DNA of 64,000 bases from Streptomyces sp. NBC_01244 (GCF_035987325.1 NZ_CP108490.1:62001-126000), one strand, 5' to 3'; shown: positions 1 through 8,892, numbered from the stretch's first letter. Program-made: numbers and translations. Notes: generated by a model not told the origin, from the letters alone.

Positions 1-1521
1 ACCGAGTACTTCGAGCGGGTCCTGCGTCACGACCCGAACTCGCTGACGCAGTTGATCGCGGCCACCAGCGCCAGTCTCCCGCCCATCCGCGCCCTGGCGG
101 CCCAAGGCCGCAGCCAGTACGGGCCGTGGGCTCTGCTCGACGCGGCCTGGGTTTCTCTGGCTCGGGGCCGAGACGGCCGGCCGAGCGCAACTAGCGCGGA
201 CCTCCGGCAGATCCTCGACCTGTTCCTGGCCCTGGACGATCCGGTCCGCCTGGAACCGGAAGGGATGGAGCGCTGGGAGGGGTACCTGCAGCGGGTCATC
301 CACCACCAGGGCCCGTGGCAGGAGGACGACTACTCGCAGCTGAGCCGCTCCATCGCCCTGCTGGCTCAGACCCCCTACCCAGACGATTCAGAAGACCCGC
401 TGGAAGTGATCCTCCCGGGTTGGGACCACGACCGGCTTGGCTGTTCCCTGGCGGACTACCTCGGCATCGTCAACCTCGTCTGGAGCTGCGCCACCTCCCA
501 CCCGAATCCGAGCCACCGCGGCCGGTTCGCCGTGGACTGGTACCCCAATGCGGACTACGACCAGTTCGACGGGCTCCGGTCCCCGGCACAGATCAAGGCG
601 GTGCTGAACCGACACTTCAGCACCACCAAGAACAAGCTCCGTGCCAGCTTCCCCGCCAACCACGACCCGCTCCTGCGCCGCTACCGGCACAACCCGCTCC
701 GTTCTACTCCGCTGGTCCGTGGCGTCACGGGCGGCTACCTCGTCCCGGTGCCGGCCGCCGTGCTGGGAAAGGCGACCCCTCTCGGCCTGTACTACACCGG
801 GGGCGACAACCAGTCGCCGTGGGGGCAGTCGTTCACCACCGACGTCGGCAGGCTCTTCGAGCGCTACGTCGGCCGTCAGCTCGCCCTGCTGCCCGACGCC
901 GATGTTCAGCCGGAGACCCTGGTCAAGATCTCGAAGAAGGTGAGCAAGAAGACGGTCGACTTCTTCGTCGTCTTCCCCGACCTCGTCCTGCTGATCGAGG
1001 TGAAGTCGACCCGCCCGAGTGAGTCGCTGCGGCTCGGCGGGCCCGACTTCACCACCCTTCTCCCCAAGACGCCGATCGGGAAGGGGTTCGAGCAGATCAA
1101 CCGATCGGCCGGCTTTCTCCACTCCGGCGAGCACCCAGAGCTTGCCGACATCCCAAACGACCGACGGATGATCGGGATGGTGGTGACCGCAGAGCCGTTC
1201 CACCAGATCAACACCCCCGCGCACCGCGTGGACCTGCCCGAGACCAGGATCCCGGTGATGGTCACCGCCATCGCCGAACTGGAGCAGGCCGTCACCATCA
1301 CCGGCACCAGCCTGGCCAAGCTCCTCTGTGCGGCCGTCGACACCGGTGCCGCGGACCTGCGCCAGCTGTTCCCCCAGTACGAGTTCCTGGACCACAACGC
1401 CGTCCTGGAGCAAGGGTGGTCCGCAATCCCGCTCGCCCGACCCCGCCGGCCGCAGGCCCAGAACGCCGCTGCGGCCGAGCCGGGCAACGGTCCCGAGAAC
1501 CGAGTAGACGAGCCCGGCTGA
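1..1521 (+). CDS. PD-(D/E)XK nuclease-like protein, 5' truncated by window edge
   Basis: The reading frame is open from base 1, so the gene starts outside the window; 506 residues are visible. A C-terminal core has a hydrophobic strand ending in Asp (visible residue D320), then a strand LLIEVKS giving E333 and K335. This D...ExK pattern is the usual catalytic signature of PD-(D/E)XK (restriction-endonuclease-like) folds. The last ~30 residues are Ala/Pro/Gly-rich. No neighbour is co-directional downstream. A DNA-cleaving role in defence or plasmid maintenance is inferred from the motif only; the upstream part that would decide the family is missing. Confidence 0.55.
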   Translation, partial: TEYFERVLRHDPNSLTQLIAATSASLPPIRALAAQGRSQYGPWALLDAAWVSLARGRDGRPSATSADLRQILDLFLALDDPVRLEPEGMERWEGYLQRVIHHQGPWQEDDYSQLSRSIALLAQTPYPDDSEDPLEVILPGWDHDRLGCSLADYLGIVNLVWSCATSHPNPSHRGRFAVDWYPNADYDQFDGLRSPAQIKAVLNRHFSTTKNKLRASFPANHDPLLRRYRHNPLRSTPLVRGVTGGYLVPVPAAVLGKATPLGLYYTGGDNQSPWGQSFTTDVGRLFERYVGRQLALLPDADVQPETLVKISKKVSKKTVDFFVVFPDLVLLIEVKSTRPSESLRLGGPDFTTLLPKTPIGKGFEQINRSAGFLHSGEHPELADIPNDRRMIGMVVTAEPFHQINTPAHRVDLPETRIPVMVTAIAELEQAVTITGTSLAKLLCAAVDTGAADLRQLFPQYEFLDHNAVLEQGWSAIPLARPRRPQAQNAAAAEPGNGPENRVDEPG

Positions 1522-1742
1522 GGCTCGATCCGCGCCACAGAGCGTGCGGGGTGTCCGCCGCAGCACGGTGGACACCCCGACGGCCCTACACGAGGCCCCA
1601 GTCGCTGTCCTCGCGGTTCACGTCCCACTGGGTGTCGATCATGTTCCCTCGCCCCCTCTCGTACGGCCAGGAGCCGGTACGCCCCCGGTCAGCACCGTAC
1701 AGCGACCCGCAGGCCAGACTCACGATGTACGGCGGGCGAACG

Positions 1743-2042
1743 TCACTGCCTGTTCGCCGGGTAAGCGGTACGGCCGCCTCGCCGCACTCCCCGCGGCGCG
1801 ACCTCCTGCGCGCCGAGCAAACGCACGGCGGCAGTGGTCAGCCGCACGCTGCTCCAGTCCCGCGTCCGTCGAGTCAGCAGGCCCCGCTGCTCCAGCTGAG
1901 TCAGCTGGAAGGCGACGGATGAACTGCTGGAGAGTCCCACCGCCGGCCCGAGCTCCCGGATGCTCGGGCCTTGGCCGTGTTCCTCAATGTGACGGGATAT
2001 CTCGTCGAGCATCTGGAACCGGCGGGCCTTGAGCGGGGTCAT
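1743..2042 (-). CDS. LexA-type winged-helix DNA-binding protein
   Basis: A 99-residue protein whose first ~65 residues match the LexA N-terminal winged helix: a helix with EISRHIEEHGQGPSIREL, the recognition segment GPAVGLSSSSSVAFQLTQLE, then a wing around RGLLTR. The LexA Ser/Lys autoprotease domain is absent, so it would be a DNA-binding-only regulator, as in other actinomycete proteins. An in-frame GTG at 2057 would add five residues; ATG 2042 is preferred because a GGTGGGA lies about nine bases upstream. It stands alone on the minus strand; target sites are unknown. Confidence 0.6.
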   Translation of the reverse strand: MTPLKARRFQMLDEISRHIEEHGQGPSIRELGPAVGLSSSSSVAFQLTQLEQRGLLTRRTRDWSSVRLTTAAVRLLGAQEVAPRGVRRGGRTAYPANRQ

Positions 2043-2319
2043 GCCGCAGTATCCCACCCACCCTCAAAGCGGACCAAAAACGGGCATACATGATCTTGGT
2101 GCTCGGAGGTGCCGGGCCTCCCGGTCAGGTGGGGACCAGGGTGAGCTCCCGAGTCCGCGATACGACTGGCATCACGCTGAACCCCGAACTCGCCCTCGCG
2201 GATCCCGCCGCGGCGTTGCGGCCAGCCACCGTGCCGCGACGGGGGTCGCGCCCCGGCACCGGCAGGTCGGCGCTCTTGTGGTGCCGCGGGTCCCTCGACT
2301 TCTGCCACCCCCACGAGGA

Positions 2320-2724
2320 CTACTCCTCGATGTTCAGGCGGGCGATGTCCGCGGCGTACGCGGCGGTGCGGACCGTCGAGGTACCCGACACGAACAGGCC
2401 GGCGCCTCCGATGGCGAAGGGAAGAGAGAGCAGCAGGCCGGCGGTGATCGGGCCCCAGTCGCGCGCGCCGTCGCAACTGTCTCCCTCGTCCACGCGGTAG
2501 GACTCGCGGAGATATCCGGTCTCGTGGAAGGCGCGGGACTTGCACTCGATAGCACCGCGGTGGCCGTCGACGCTGAAGGGGAACACGAGCAAGTACCCCA
2601 GCCACAGCCAGATGAGTACGGCCACGGCCATCAGGCCCCGTCCCCAGCCCTGTTCACGCAGGCCCCGCACCCGGAACTCCCTGTCGTACACCTGCGCCAA
2701 TGAGTTCATAGGGGTGACGTTCAT
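2320..2724 (-). CDS. small two-pass membrane protein
   Basis: 134 residues from ATG 2724 (a second ATG at 2709 is possible). The frame is open farther upstream, but that part is Arg/Gly/Ser-rich and looks like a shadow. Two hydrophobic segments are clear, around residues 29-49 (AVAVLIWLWLGYLLVFPF) and about 90-112 (GPITAGLLLSLPFAIGGAGL), separated by a Cys-containing loop. No family recognised. A short stretch coding for RDWGPITxGLLLS recurs in broken form near 30330-30400 on the plus strand, so a second copy seems to have decayed there. Confidence 0.5.
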   Translation of the reverse strand: MNVTPMNSLAQVYDREFRVRGLREQGWGRGLMAVAVLIWLWLGYLLVFPFSVDGHRGAIECKSRAFHETGYLRESYRVDEGDSCDGARDWGPITAGLLLSLPFAIGGAGLFVSGTSTVRTAAYAADIARLNIEE

Positions 2725-2881
2725 ACGGGTGAACCTAACCCAAGCGCCCCTTGACCCCGCCCTCTCGGCTTCGGGCTGACCCACCAGGCCCTGGATCGAG
2801 GACTCCCGGCCGCCTGACTCCCGCTGTCGCCCGCGGATCCCGCTCGCGGAGGACTGCCCGGCGGGGTCTGGAACCTGGTGG

Positions 2882-3184
2882 TCACGGTGCTGCTGGAATG
2901 AGGCGGTCGTCCCACGCGAACACGCCGGTGCCCCTGGCCCAGCTGAGTCCGTGGACGCCGACCGGCCCCAGCACGCTCGGGACATCCGCCGCGGTCTGCC
3001 GGGGCTTGTGGAAGCGGGTCACGTACCAGACGCCCCGGATCGGGTTACGGCAGTACTGGCCCGCCGCAACGTGGCACTTCGGGCAGGGAACCGCGGCGCA
3101 GGCATCCCAGGCTCGCCGGAGAGCAGGTTCGACATCGGCCGGGTCATGCCCGGTCGTCTTGGACGTGAGCGCGAAGTACTCCAT
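2882..3184 (-). CDS. small zinc-finger-like protein
   Basis: About 100 residues. The centre has the pattern CPKCHVAAGQYCRNP...RFHKPR, i.e. Cys-x2-Cys, a third Cys nine residues later and a His near Arg. This spacing is typical of small zinc-ribbon proteins common on actinobacterial phages and plasmids. A GTG at 3187 directly precedes ATG 3184, so the start is uncertain by one codon. Function is probably nucleic-acid binding; no partner is evident from context. Confidence 0.5.
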   Translation of the reverse strand: MEYFALTSKTTGHDPADVEPALRRAWDACAAVPCPKCHVAAGQYCRNPIRGVWYVTRFHKPRQTAADVPSVLGPVGVHGLSWARGTGVFAWDDRLIPAAP

Positions 3185-3216
3185 CACCTGATGGTGGCAG
3201 TGGGATCAGGCTCCCG

Positions 3217-4002
3217 TCAGCCGGATGTGCCACCTTGTCGACGTCCCCCAACGCGCGCCCTGTCAGCTCTTGTCTGTGACGGGACTCGGGTGCCCGGCTC
3301 CGTCCCGGAAGACGGCGCCGGCACCGCGGGTGTGCCGGGGGCCGGGTTGAGGCGGAGCCACGCCGTCAGGGCGGCCTGGAGCTCGGCGACCTCCCGATGG
3401 GCGAGGGCCTCGCCGCCGGCCCCGACCTGGAGGCGTACGTCGTCGGCGGTGACTCTCCAGCCGATCGCCCGGCGCGCCGGCGAGGTGATGGCGGAGCCAC
3501 GGGCGAGCACGCGAAGCGCTCCGTCGACTCGGGACGCAGGAGGCGCCTGTGTCGGGTCGGCGCGGACGAGATGCTTGGGGCGCGCCGGCAGGCCGATGGC
3601 CGTGTAGAAGTCGCGGAACGCCTCATCGAGGTGCCGCGGAGCGGACGGCGCGAGGCCGATGAACTCCTCCAGCAGCTCCAGGTGCACGGCGGGCGCGTTC
3701 GGCCCGTGCGGGTGGGCGTGGAGCGGGTGCTCGGTAACCCCCAGCCGCACACAGGCGGGTGCCACCAGCACACGGTCGTATCCCCTGCCGGTCAGCTCCG
3801 CGTGGATCTGCCGGAGCCTCGCGGCCTGTCGTGGCACCGGATGAGGATCCACGGAACAGGGCACGGCGGGTTTGGTCGGCTTGGGGGCCAGGCCCATCGG
3901 GCCGTTGCAGCGGTGCAGGACGCCGGCCTGCGTCAGCACGACCGTCACCTGACGCCCCTGCTTGTCAGACCCGAGCCGGAACCCCATCACGGTTGTAGGC
4001 AC
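3217..4002 (-). CDS. hypothetical protein, 261 aa
   Basis: Starts at GTG 4002, four bases after a GGAGG Shine-Dalgarno; an ATG five codons in (3987) is the alternative. No domain recognised. The middle part (VAPACVRLGVTEHPLHAHPHGPN and the segment around LLEEFIGLAPSAP) is hydrophobic/His-rich and codon bias is normal for the organism. The final ~45 residues are Pro/Arg/Gly-rich and probably disordered. It is last in a run of minus-strand small genes that ends where the repeated-promoter region begins. Confidence 0.45.
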   Translation of the reverse strand: MPTTVMGFRLGSDKQGRQVTVVLTQAGVLHRCNGPMGLAPKPTKPAVPCSVDPHPVPRQAARLRQIHAELTGRGYDRVLVAPACVRLGVTEHPLHAHPHGPNAPAVHLELLEEFIGLAPSAPRHLDEAFRDFYTAIGLPARPKHLVRADPTQAPPASRVDGALRVLARGSAITSPARRAIGWRVTADDVRLQVGAGGEALAHREVAELQAALTAWLRLNPAPGTPAVPAPSSGTEPGTRVPSQTRADRARVGGRRQGGTSG

Positions 4003-4568
4003 TCAACCTCCCTGCGGCTGACGGCCACGGTAGCGGGAACCGAGGTGACCGCGGGGAGGATTGCCCGACCCCGCCGAGGAGCACCTGCCGGGTCCACTCC
4101 CTCTCGGCCGCCCCGCCGGACGCCCCCTCGAACGGCGCCGGGGCGCCGCTCTGGGCCCCGGGTGGCGCCGGCCCGCAGAACACCGACTGGCCCGGTCTAG
4201 CCCGGCCGTCCCGGCACTGACCGGGCGTCCGTACGGGCTGGAGTGGCGTACTGCAGCGGGGCGCTGCCCCGGACCCCGGCCTCACTCCCAGAGGGGCCGG
4301 GGGACCGTCGCCGGGTGCGGGTGGCCGGTGGTGGGGGAGGCGGGGCGTGGGGGGTCCCTCCGGTCGATCGACGTCCGAACCCTGCCACCCCCGGCCGGGA
4401 CGGCCGAGCCAAGCCGCTACGCGGTCGCTACGCGAGCCCGACCGTCCCGACCGGGCGCGGCACCCACCGCGCCGCCGACCGACCGGAGGGACCCCCCACT
4501 CACGGGGTCGCCTATCTGCGGGGCGCAGAAATCCCGCTAAAAGATCATGGGAATCCGCCGCTCTCACC
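4003..4568. other. gene-free spacer with large inverted repeats
   Basis: No convincing gene is seen between the divergent genes. The stretch is dominated by G/C-rich inverted repeats, listed separately at 4349-4497; a weaker one near 4267-4308 has arms resembling CCCCGGACCCCGGCC and GGGGCCGGGGGACC. Either a recombination/transposon scar or a structured regulatory site would fit. Confidence 0.5.
4349..4497. repeat. 22-bp inverted repeat enclosing a nested inverted repeat
   Basis: Outer arms 4349-4370 and 4476-4497 are inverted copies with one mismatch (core GGGGGGTCCCTCCGGTCG). Inside, CCCGGCCGGGACGG pairs with CCGTCCCGACCGGG, again with one mismatch, and the centre has a repeated CGCTACGCG. 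The whole 149-bp unit could form a long cruciform. Size and inverted ends resemble a MITE, but no target duplication was seen. Confidence 0.55.
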
Positions 4569-4647
4569 TTGCCAACCCACCCCCAGTCAGGTAGATTAGT
4601 ACTTGTCGGAACGGGGAGGGCAAACCCCGGGACGGACACCACGAACC
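4569..4647 (+). promoter_or_regulatory. repeated promoter + structured leader, copy 1
   Basis: -35 TTGCCA (4569-4574), 17-bp spacer, -10 TAGATT (4592-4597). The predicted start is about 4605, at the GTCGG that opens the conserved leader. The leader folds as arms CGGGG/CCCCG around loop AGGGCAAA, followed by a GGACACCACGAACC block. It drives the DUF932 operon. The same unit occurs ten times between 4.5 and 17.4 kb. Confidence 0.85.
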
Positions 4648-4668
4648 AGCCTCACACAGGAGCGCATC

Positions 4669-5853
4669 ATGGCTATCGAGACCGCCGAGCAGTTCACCCG
4701 CCGCGCCGCCGTCGTCATCCCGACCGACGCAGCGTCGAGCGCGCGCAACGCCGACCTCTCCGACCTCGCGCAGATCCTCCAGCGCCAGCAGAACGCCAAG
4801 ATCGACATGGTGGCCCCCGCGTCCGCGCTCACCGTCCAGGGCGGCAACGTCACCGTCCAGGGCCTCCCCCCGATCCTCACCGACACCGGCGTGACCATGG
4901 CGGACGGCACCTACCGGCCCACCACCGTCGCGGACGAGGGCATTGCCGCCAAGCTCGGAATCCCGCTCGCCTACCTGCGCCGCATGCGCGCCGACAAGGT
5001 GGACCTGTACGACGCCAACGTCATGGGGTGGCTCGCCGAGGACCCCTCCCGCAAGTTCCTCCTGCGAGGATTCACCGGCGAGCAGGGCGGCGAAGGCATC
5101 CTGCGCGCGTTCCTGTCCGACAGCTACAAGCGGATCGACAACTTCGATGTCCTGATGGCCGCGCTGAGCGGCGTGAAGGAGTCCGGCCACGAGGTCAAGA
5201 TCACCGGATGCGACCTCACCGAGCGCCGCATGATCGTCCGCGTCGAGTCCGAGCACATCAAGGTTCTCGCCCCCGCGCTCCTGCGCGGCTACCGCTCGCC
5301 CTTCACCGGCCAGAGCGGGGACGAACTCCCGATCGTGTCCGCCGGATTCGTCATCGCCAACAGCGAGGTCGGCGCCGGAGCGTTCACCATCACCCCCCGC
5401 ATCACCGTCAAGGTGTGCGAGAACGGCATGACCATCCAGAAGGACGCCCTGCGCGCCGTCCACCTCGGCGCCAAGCTGGACGAGGGTGTCATCCGGTGGT
5501 CGGGCGACACCGAGACGAAGAACCTGGAGCTGATCACCGCCCAGGCCCGCGACGCCGTGACCACCTTCCTTGACCGCGACTACGTCGAGGCCAAGCTCAC
5601 CGCCATCGAGAAGGAGGCGGGGCGCCAGATCACCGACCCCGTCAAGACAGTCGAGGTCGTTTCGAAGAAGCTCAAGTTCACCGACAGCCTTCGCGAGTCG
5701 ATCATGGGCCACTTCATTCGCGGCGGACAGACCACGGCGGGCGGCCTCATGCAGGCCATCACCGCCACCGCGCAGACCCTGGACGACGCCGACGCCGCGT
5801 TCGAACTCGAAGGCCAGGCCCTCACCGCCATGAGCCTCGCGGCCAACGCGTAA
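4669..5853 (+). CDS. DUF932 (phage/plasmid-type) protein
   Basis: 394 residues from ATG 4669, behind AGGAG at the end of the conserved leader. The layout is that of DUF932 proteins: an N-terminal region with IPLAYLRRMRADKVDLYDANVMGWL, a central LLRGFTGE...RAFLSDSYKRIDNFDVL block and a beta-rich part ending MTIQKDALRAVHLGAKLDEGVIRWS. DUF932 proteins are common on conjugative plasmids and phages near replication or antirestriction genes; their biochemistry is poorly known. As first gene of the first repeated-promoter unit it probably acts early after entry. Family call is firm, function open. Confidence 0.8.
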   Translation: MAIETAEQFTRRAAVVIPTDAASSARNADLSDLAQILQRQQNAKIDMVAPASALTVQGGNVTVQGLPPILTDTGVTMADGTYRPTTVADEGIAAKLGIPLAYLRRMRADKVDLYDANVMGWLAEDPSRKFLLRGFTGEQGGEGILRAFLSDSYKRIDNFDVLMAALSGVKESGHEVKITGCDLTERRMIVRVESEHIKVLAPALLRGYRSPFTGQSGDELPIVSAGFVIANSEVGAGAFTITPRITVKVCENGMTIQKDALRAVHLGAKLDEGVIRWSGDTETKNLELITAQARDAVTTFLDRDYVEAKLTAIEKEAGRQITDPVKTVEVVSKKLKFTDSLRESIMGHFIRGGQTTAGGLMQAITATAQTLDDADAAFELEGQALTAMSLAANA

Positions 5854-5971
5854 CCCCGGACCGCCGCTCCCCGGGGCCAGCACCACCACCCCGGCCCCGG
5901 GGAGCGGCACCCCGGCCCGCCCGGACCTCTCCCCCGGGCGGGCCAGGCCCCCGGGGACGGGCCGCGAGCGC

Positions 5972-5988
5972 GGCGGCATCGAGCCGCC
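5972..5988. repeat. ATCGA-loop hairpin, copy A
   Basis: Perfect inverted repeat GGCGGC-ATCGA-GCCGCC in the gap after the DUF932 gene, followed by a CGCGCACACCCC tail. Related hairpins with different stems but the same ATCGA loop occur at 6466, 15004 and 15143. Confidence 0.65.
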
Positions 5989-6081
5989 CCGCCCGCGCAC
6001 ACCCCCCGATCCCCGCCGTCGGCCCCAACCACCGCGCCGCACGCCGCGAACACCCCCGCGACCCGAACGAAGGGCACCGCC

Positions 6082-6399
6082 ATGCAGGCCACCGCCACCC
6101 GCCCCCAGCCCACCGAGACCGCCCCGCCCGCCGCGCGTCCCGGCACGTGGTGGCTTGTCGTCACCCAGTCCGGCACCCACATGCTCACGCTCTGCCCCGC
6201 CACCTCCTACGCCCCCGTCAGCGTCTACGAGAACGGCTACCTCGTCACCATCCGCGCCCGGGAGATGTGCACCCCCGCCGAGCGCCCCGACGTCCGCCTC
6301 GAAGTCCGCCCCGACTACAGCGCGTACGAGGCCTCCTGCCACATCCCCGCCGACCACCCCGCCCACCGCGCGGTAATGCGCCACATGAAAACGCTCTGA
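6082..6399 (+). CDS. hypothetical protein, 105 aa
   Basis: Second gene behind promoter copy 1, ATG 6082 after GAACGAAGGG. The first ~20 residues are Ala/Thr/Pro-rich; the rest forms one small folded-looking domain (TWWLVVTQSGTHMLTLC, YENGYLVTIRARE, ending HRAVMRHMKTL). No family recognised. Position suggests it belongs to the early-entry set. Confidence 0.55.
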   Translation: MQATATRPQPTETAPPAARPGTWWLVVTQSGTHMLTLCPATSYAPVSVYENGYLVTIRAREMCTPAERPDVRLEVRPDYSAYEASCHIPADHPAHRAVMRHMKTL

Positions 6400-6465
6400 C
6401 GCCAGCCCGGGGCGGGGTGCTCCCCCCGCCCCGGAAGAGCCGGCCCGGTGGGCGACCGCGATCCC

Positions 6466-6482
6466 GGCGGCATCGAGCCGCC
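6466..6482. repeat. ATCGA-loop hairpin, copy B
   Basis: GGCGGC-ATCGA-GCCGCC in the 164-bp gap between two small genes, preceded by GGCGACCGCGA as in copy C at 15004. Too weak a U-tract follows to call it a simple terminator. Confidence 0.65.
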
Positions 6483-6563
6483 GCGCTCGCGCGCGCCCAA
6501 GCCCCGGCCGGCCCACCGCCGCACGGCGGCCGCCGCCCACCTCCCCGAAAGGCCCGAACCGTC

Positions 6564-6860
6564 ATGCCCACCCTGACAGCCGTCGACCCGCCCAGCTGCG
6601 CGTGCACGGAATGCATCACCGGCCAGTACGTACCTCTCGACCGCGCCATGCCCCGGGACATCGCCGCCATGCTCAGCGGCCGGCTGGACAACCACACCGG
6701 GGCCGCGCTCCGCGTCACCCTCGTCTACGCCCTCAGCCCCGGAGGGAGCCTCACCACCGCCGTACCGGACACCGTCCGCGTCGACTTCCAGAACTTCTCC
6801 TGGGATCTCGAACCCTGGCACGCCCACACCGCCTCCGCCTCACCGCCGGGCGACTCGTGA
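6564..6860 (+). CDS. hypothetical protein, 98 aa
   Basis: ATG 6564 follows a GAAAGG. The N-terminus has SCACTECITG, a Cys-x-Cys-x2-Cys cluster that may bind metal; the remainder is beta-rich (RVTLVYAL, VRVDFQNFSWDLEPWH). No family recognised. Its stop overlaps the next start (GTGA), so the two are probably translated in series. Confidence 0.5.
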   Translation: MPTLTAVDPPSCACTECITGQYVPLDRAMPRDIAAMLSGRLDNHTGAALRVTLVYALSPGGSLTTAVPDTVRVDFQNFSWDLEPWHAHTASASPPGDS

Positions 6861-7042
6861 ACTCCGCTGCCACCCCCTCCGCGTGCCGCTGGTGCGGCAT
6901 CCCGGCACGCGACCACTTCCAGCAGTGGAAGCCCCCCGTCGGCTGGCACAAGTACGCCCTCCCCACCACCGAGCAGATCAAGGCCCGGATGCGTGAACGG
7001 CGCCGAGCACGCAGCCCGAAGCCGCCCGCGCACGCCTCCTGA
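6857..7042 (+). CDS. small Cys/His protein, 61 aa
   Basis: Starts at GTG 6857 inside the previous stop region (GTGA overlap), a strong sign of translational coupling. Residues 9-20 read CRWCGIPARDHF, a Cys-x2-Cys ... His pattern suggestive of a mini zinc ribbon; the C-terminus is Arg-rich (MRERRRARSPKPP), consistent with nucleic-acid binding. No family recognised. Confidence 0.45.
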   Translation: MNSAATPSACRWCGIPARDHFQQWKPPVGWHKYALPTTEQIKARMRERRRARSPKPPAHAS

Positions 7043-7157
7043 CCTCCGAGAGGTCGGGCGCGGTCTCCCGCCCCACTCGGGCCCGCCACCCCGGACCGTC
7101 GCCCCCGGATCCGGAGCAACACCCACCGAACCCCCTGGACCCCACCCGAAGGACACC

Positions 7158-7799
7158 GTGACCATCACCGCCCCGAACACCCCGCCCGCGCACGCCGAGC
7201 AGCACCTCGGCTCGTACGGACTCCTGCGCATGGACATCACCACCGACCTCGCCGACGCCTCCACCACCTACCGGCTCCGCGGACCCCACGTCACCGGCAG
7301 CGTCGTTCTCTCACCAGGGACCACCCTGTCCGACCCCACCGATCCGGACCGCTCCTGGTCACCCGACCTGCACATCCTCTTCGGGACCGCCCCCATCACC
7401 CCCGCCCACCGGCGCGCAGACCCCCTCACCGTCAACGGAATCGAACTCGCCCGCAGCTCCCGCGTGTTCTTCGCGCACCTCGACGCCGGCTCCCCCGCGC
7501 CCACCTCACGGCGGGACAAGAACACCAACACGGTCCCCCTGCCACCCGCCACCCGCCGGCACGCCCAGGCCGTACTCGCCGCTGTCGTCGCCCACTGGCG
7601 CGCCAGCCCCGACCGCGAGGCCCTCGAAGACGCAGGACGCAAGATCGCCGCCGTCTACTGGCTCGCCAGGTACAGCAAGGACCTGCACCAGCTGGACCAG
7701 ACCCTCACCGAGACCCGGGCCGCCCGGGACAGGACCTCCCGACGGGCCGAGGACCTCCGCGCCCACCTCGCCAGCACAGAGCGCCCGGCCGCGGCGTAA
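7158..7799 (+). CDS. hypothetical protein with C-terminal coiled coil, 213 aa
   Basis: Last gene behind promoter copy 1. Start GTG 7158 after GAAGGACACC. The first ~110 residues are beta-rich with no recognised motif. From about residue 120, an Ala/Arg/Glu-rich helical part (HAQAVLAAVVAHWRASPDREALEDAGRKIAAVYWLARY...LDQTLTETRAARDRTSRRAEDLRAHL) looks like a coiled coil. No family assigned; co-transcription with the DUF932 gene is inferred from spacing and the lack of another promoter copy. Confidence 0.5.
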   Translation: MTITAPNTPPAHAEQHLGSYGLLRMDITTDLADASTTYRLRGPHVTGSVVLSPGTTLSDPTDPDRSWSPDLHILFGTAPITPAHRRADPLTVNGIELARSSRVFFAHLDAGSPAPTSRRDKNTNTVPLPPATRRHAQAVLAAVVAHWRASPDREALEDAGRKIAAVYWLARYSKDLHQLDQTLTETRAARDRTSRRAEDLRAHLASTERPAAA

Positions 7800-8354
7800 C
7801 CAGCACGAGCACCACCCCGCCCCGCGCTCCCGAGGCCCCAGCTCCTCCGGCGCGGGGCCCCGGAGTGCGCACCGAACCGGCCAGGTACCGCGCCGGATCG
7901 CGGCCGACCCGCCGCGGTACCCCTCTCCGAAGCGACAAGAGCCGGTGCTGCGCACCGGAAGGAGCCCGGCTGCGCCGGGCGCTGCTCACCCCGACACCGA
8001 CCTGCGCTTCGCTCCGGCCGGCACCGGGGTCTTCCTCCATCCCCGGCTTTCTGATTGTGGGCGCGGGAGCCTGCCCCTCAAGCGCTCCAGTCCGTGTCCT
8101 CGCCGGCCCGCTCCTACGTCGCTATACCGCCTGCGGTACTCCTTCCCGCGCTTGACCGCCAGACCCCCGCGCCCTGGTACTGCCTTTACCGGGGCGGGAG
8201 AAAGAAAGGTCTGCGGCCACCTGCACGTCCACGCCACGGCCGCACACCGGCTGACGGGCCGACCGGGGCGAACACTGCGCAAGGACACGCGGACGCTGCG
8301 CGCCCGCCAGCCCGGCACGGGGCCGAGCCAGCACGGAAACCGACCCGCCCAGGG
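7800..8354. other. gene-free spacer
   Basis: 555 bases without a convincing gene: frames present lack codon bias, starts with ribosome sites, or recognisable products. It contains several short G/C-rich inverted repeats but no repeat shared with the rest of the region. Confidence 0.4.
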
Positions 8355-8432
8355 TTGCGAAAAACCACCCGGACGACTAGAATAGTAAACGTCGGAACGG
8401 GGAGGGCAAACCCCGGGCCGGACATCACGAAC
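8355..8432 (+). promoter_or_regulatory. repeated promoter + structured leader, copy 2
   Basis: -35 TTGCGA (8355-8360), 17-bp spacer, -10 TAGAAT (8378-8383), leader from GTCGG at 8391 with CGGGG/CCCCG arms. Here the base before GTCGG makes ACG, so a peptide starting at this point is not conserved. Confidence 0.85.
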
Positions 8433-8452
8433 GCCGAGCCGAGGAGACCCCC

Positions 8453-8851
8453 GTGACCACCACCCGCCCGGACAAGACCGCCTCCAGCGCCACCACTACG
8501 CCCGTCACGGGAACCCTTCGGGCCGACCGGACCGAGGTGAACAGCATCTACGACGACGCGGGGCGCAGCGTCGTGCGGTACTTCACCTACGTGCGCCGCG
8601 ACTACTTCCTTGCCGGGGCCCCCGACATCCGTGGGGCGGGGCGCCGCTACCCCTTCCACCCCACCGGCACCTCCCTCTCTTGGGCCCGTATGAACACCGA
8701 CGCGTGGGAGCTGCGCAGCGTCAACGTCAGCGGGGTCCGCGTGCTCAAGTCCGGCGCGCCGGGCGCGGAGGTCCCGCACCTCATGCTGCTCATGCGCGAA
8801 GTGCCGCAGTGGCTGCTGTCCTTCGCCGAGGCGAACCGCCCCACGGACTGA
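8453..8851 (+). CDS. hypothetical protein, 132 aa
   Basis: Single gene behind promoter copy 2. Start GTG 8453 after GAGGAGACCCCC. After a Thr/Ala-rich first 20 residues the protein looks like one compact domain with many aromatics (SIYDDAGRSVVRYFTYVRRDYF, WARMNTDAWELRSVNVSGVRVL, EVPHLMLLMREVPQWLLSF). No family recognised. Being the only gene of its unit, it must carry that unit's function alone. Confidence 0.55.
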   Translation: MTTTRPDKTASSATTTPVTGTLRADRTEVNSIYDDAGRSVVRYFTYVRRDYFLAGAPDIRGAGRRYPFHPTGTSLSWARMNTDAWELRSVNVSGVRVLKSGAPGAEVPHLMLLMREVPQWLLSFAEANRPTD

Positions 8852-8855
8852 GCAA

Positions 8856-8892
8856 ATCCGGGGCGGGGGAGGTTGACTCCCCCGCCCCGGAT
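8856..8892. terminator. 15-bp perfect hairpin with the next -35 in its loop
   Basis: Arms 8856-8870 (ATCCGGGGCGGGGGA) and 8878-8892 pair perfectly around the loop GGTTGAC. It starts four bases after the preceding stop, so it is probably that gene's terminator; yet the loop contains the -35 TTGACT of promoter copy 3. Confidence 0.7.

Noticed and set aside
4564..6540. A 658-codon minus-strand frame opposite the DUF932 gene
   Set aside because: Gly/Ala/Val-rich shadow without motifs; the plus strand has promoter, ribosome site and family match.
8856..8892. Treating the -35 hairpins as true F-type single-strand promoters
   Set aside because: In the F promoter the -35 and -10 are made double-stranded by the fold. 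Here the -35 lies in the loop and the -10 outside, and not all copies have the stem. Kept only as an analogy.
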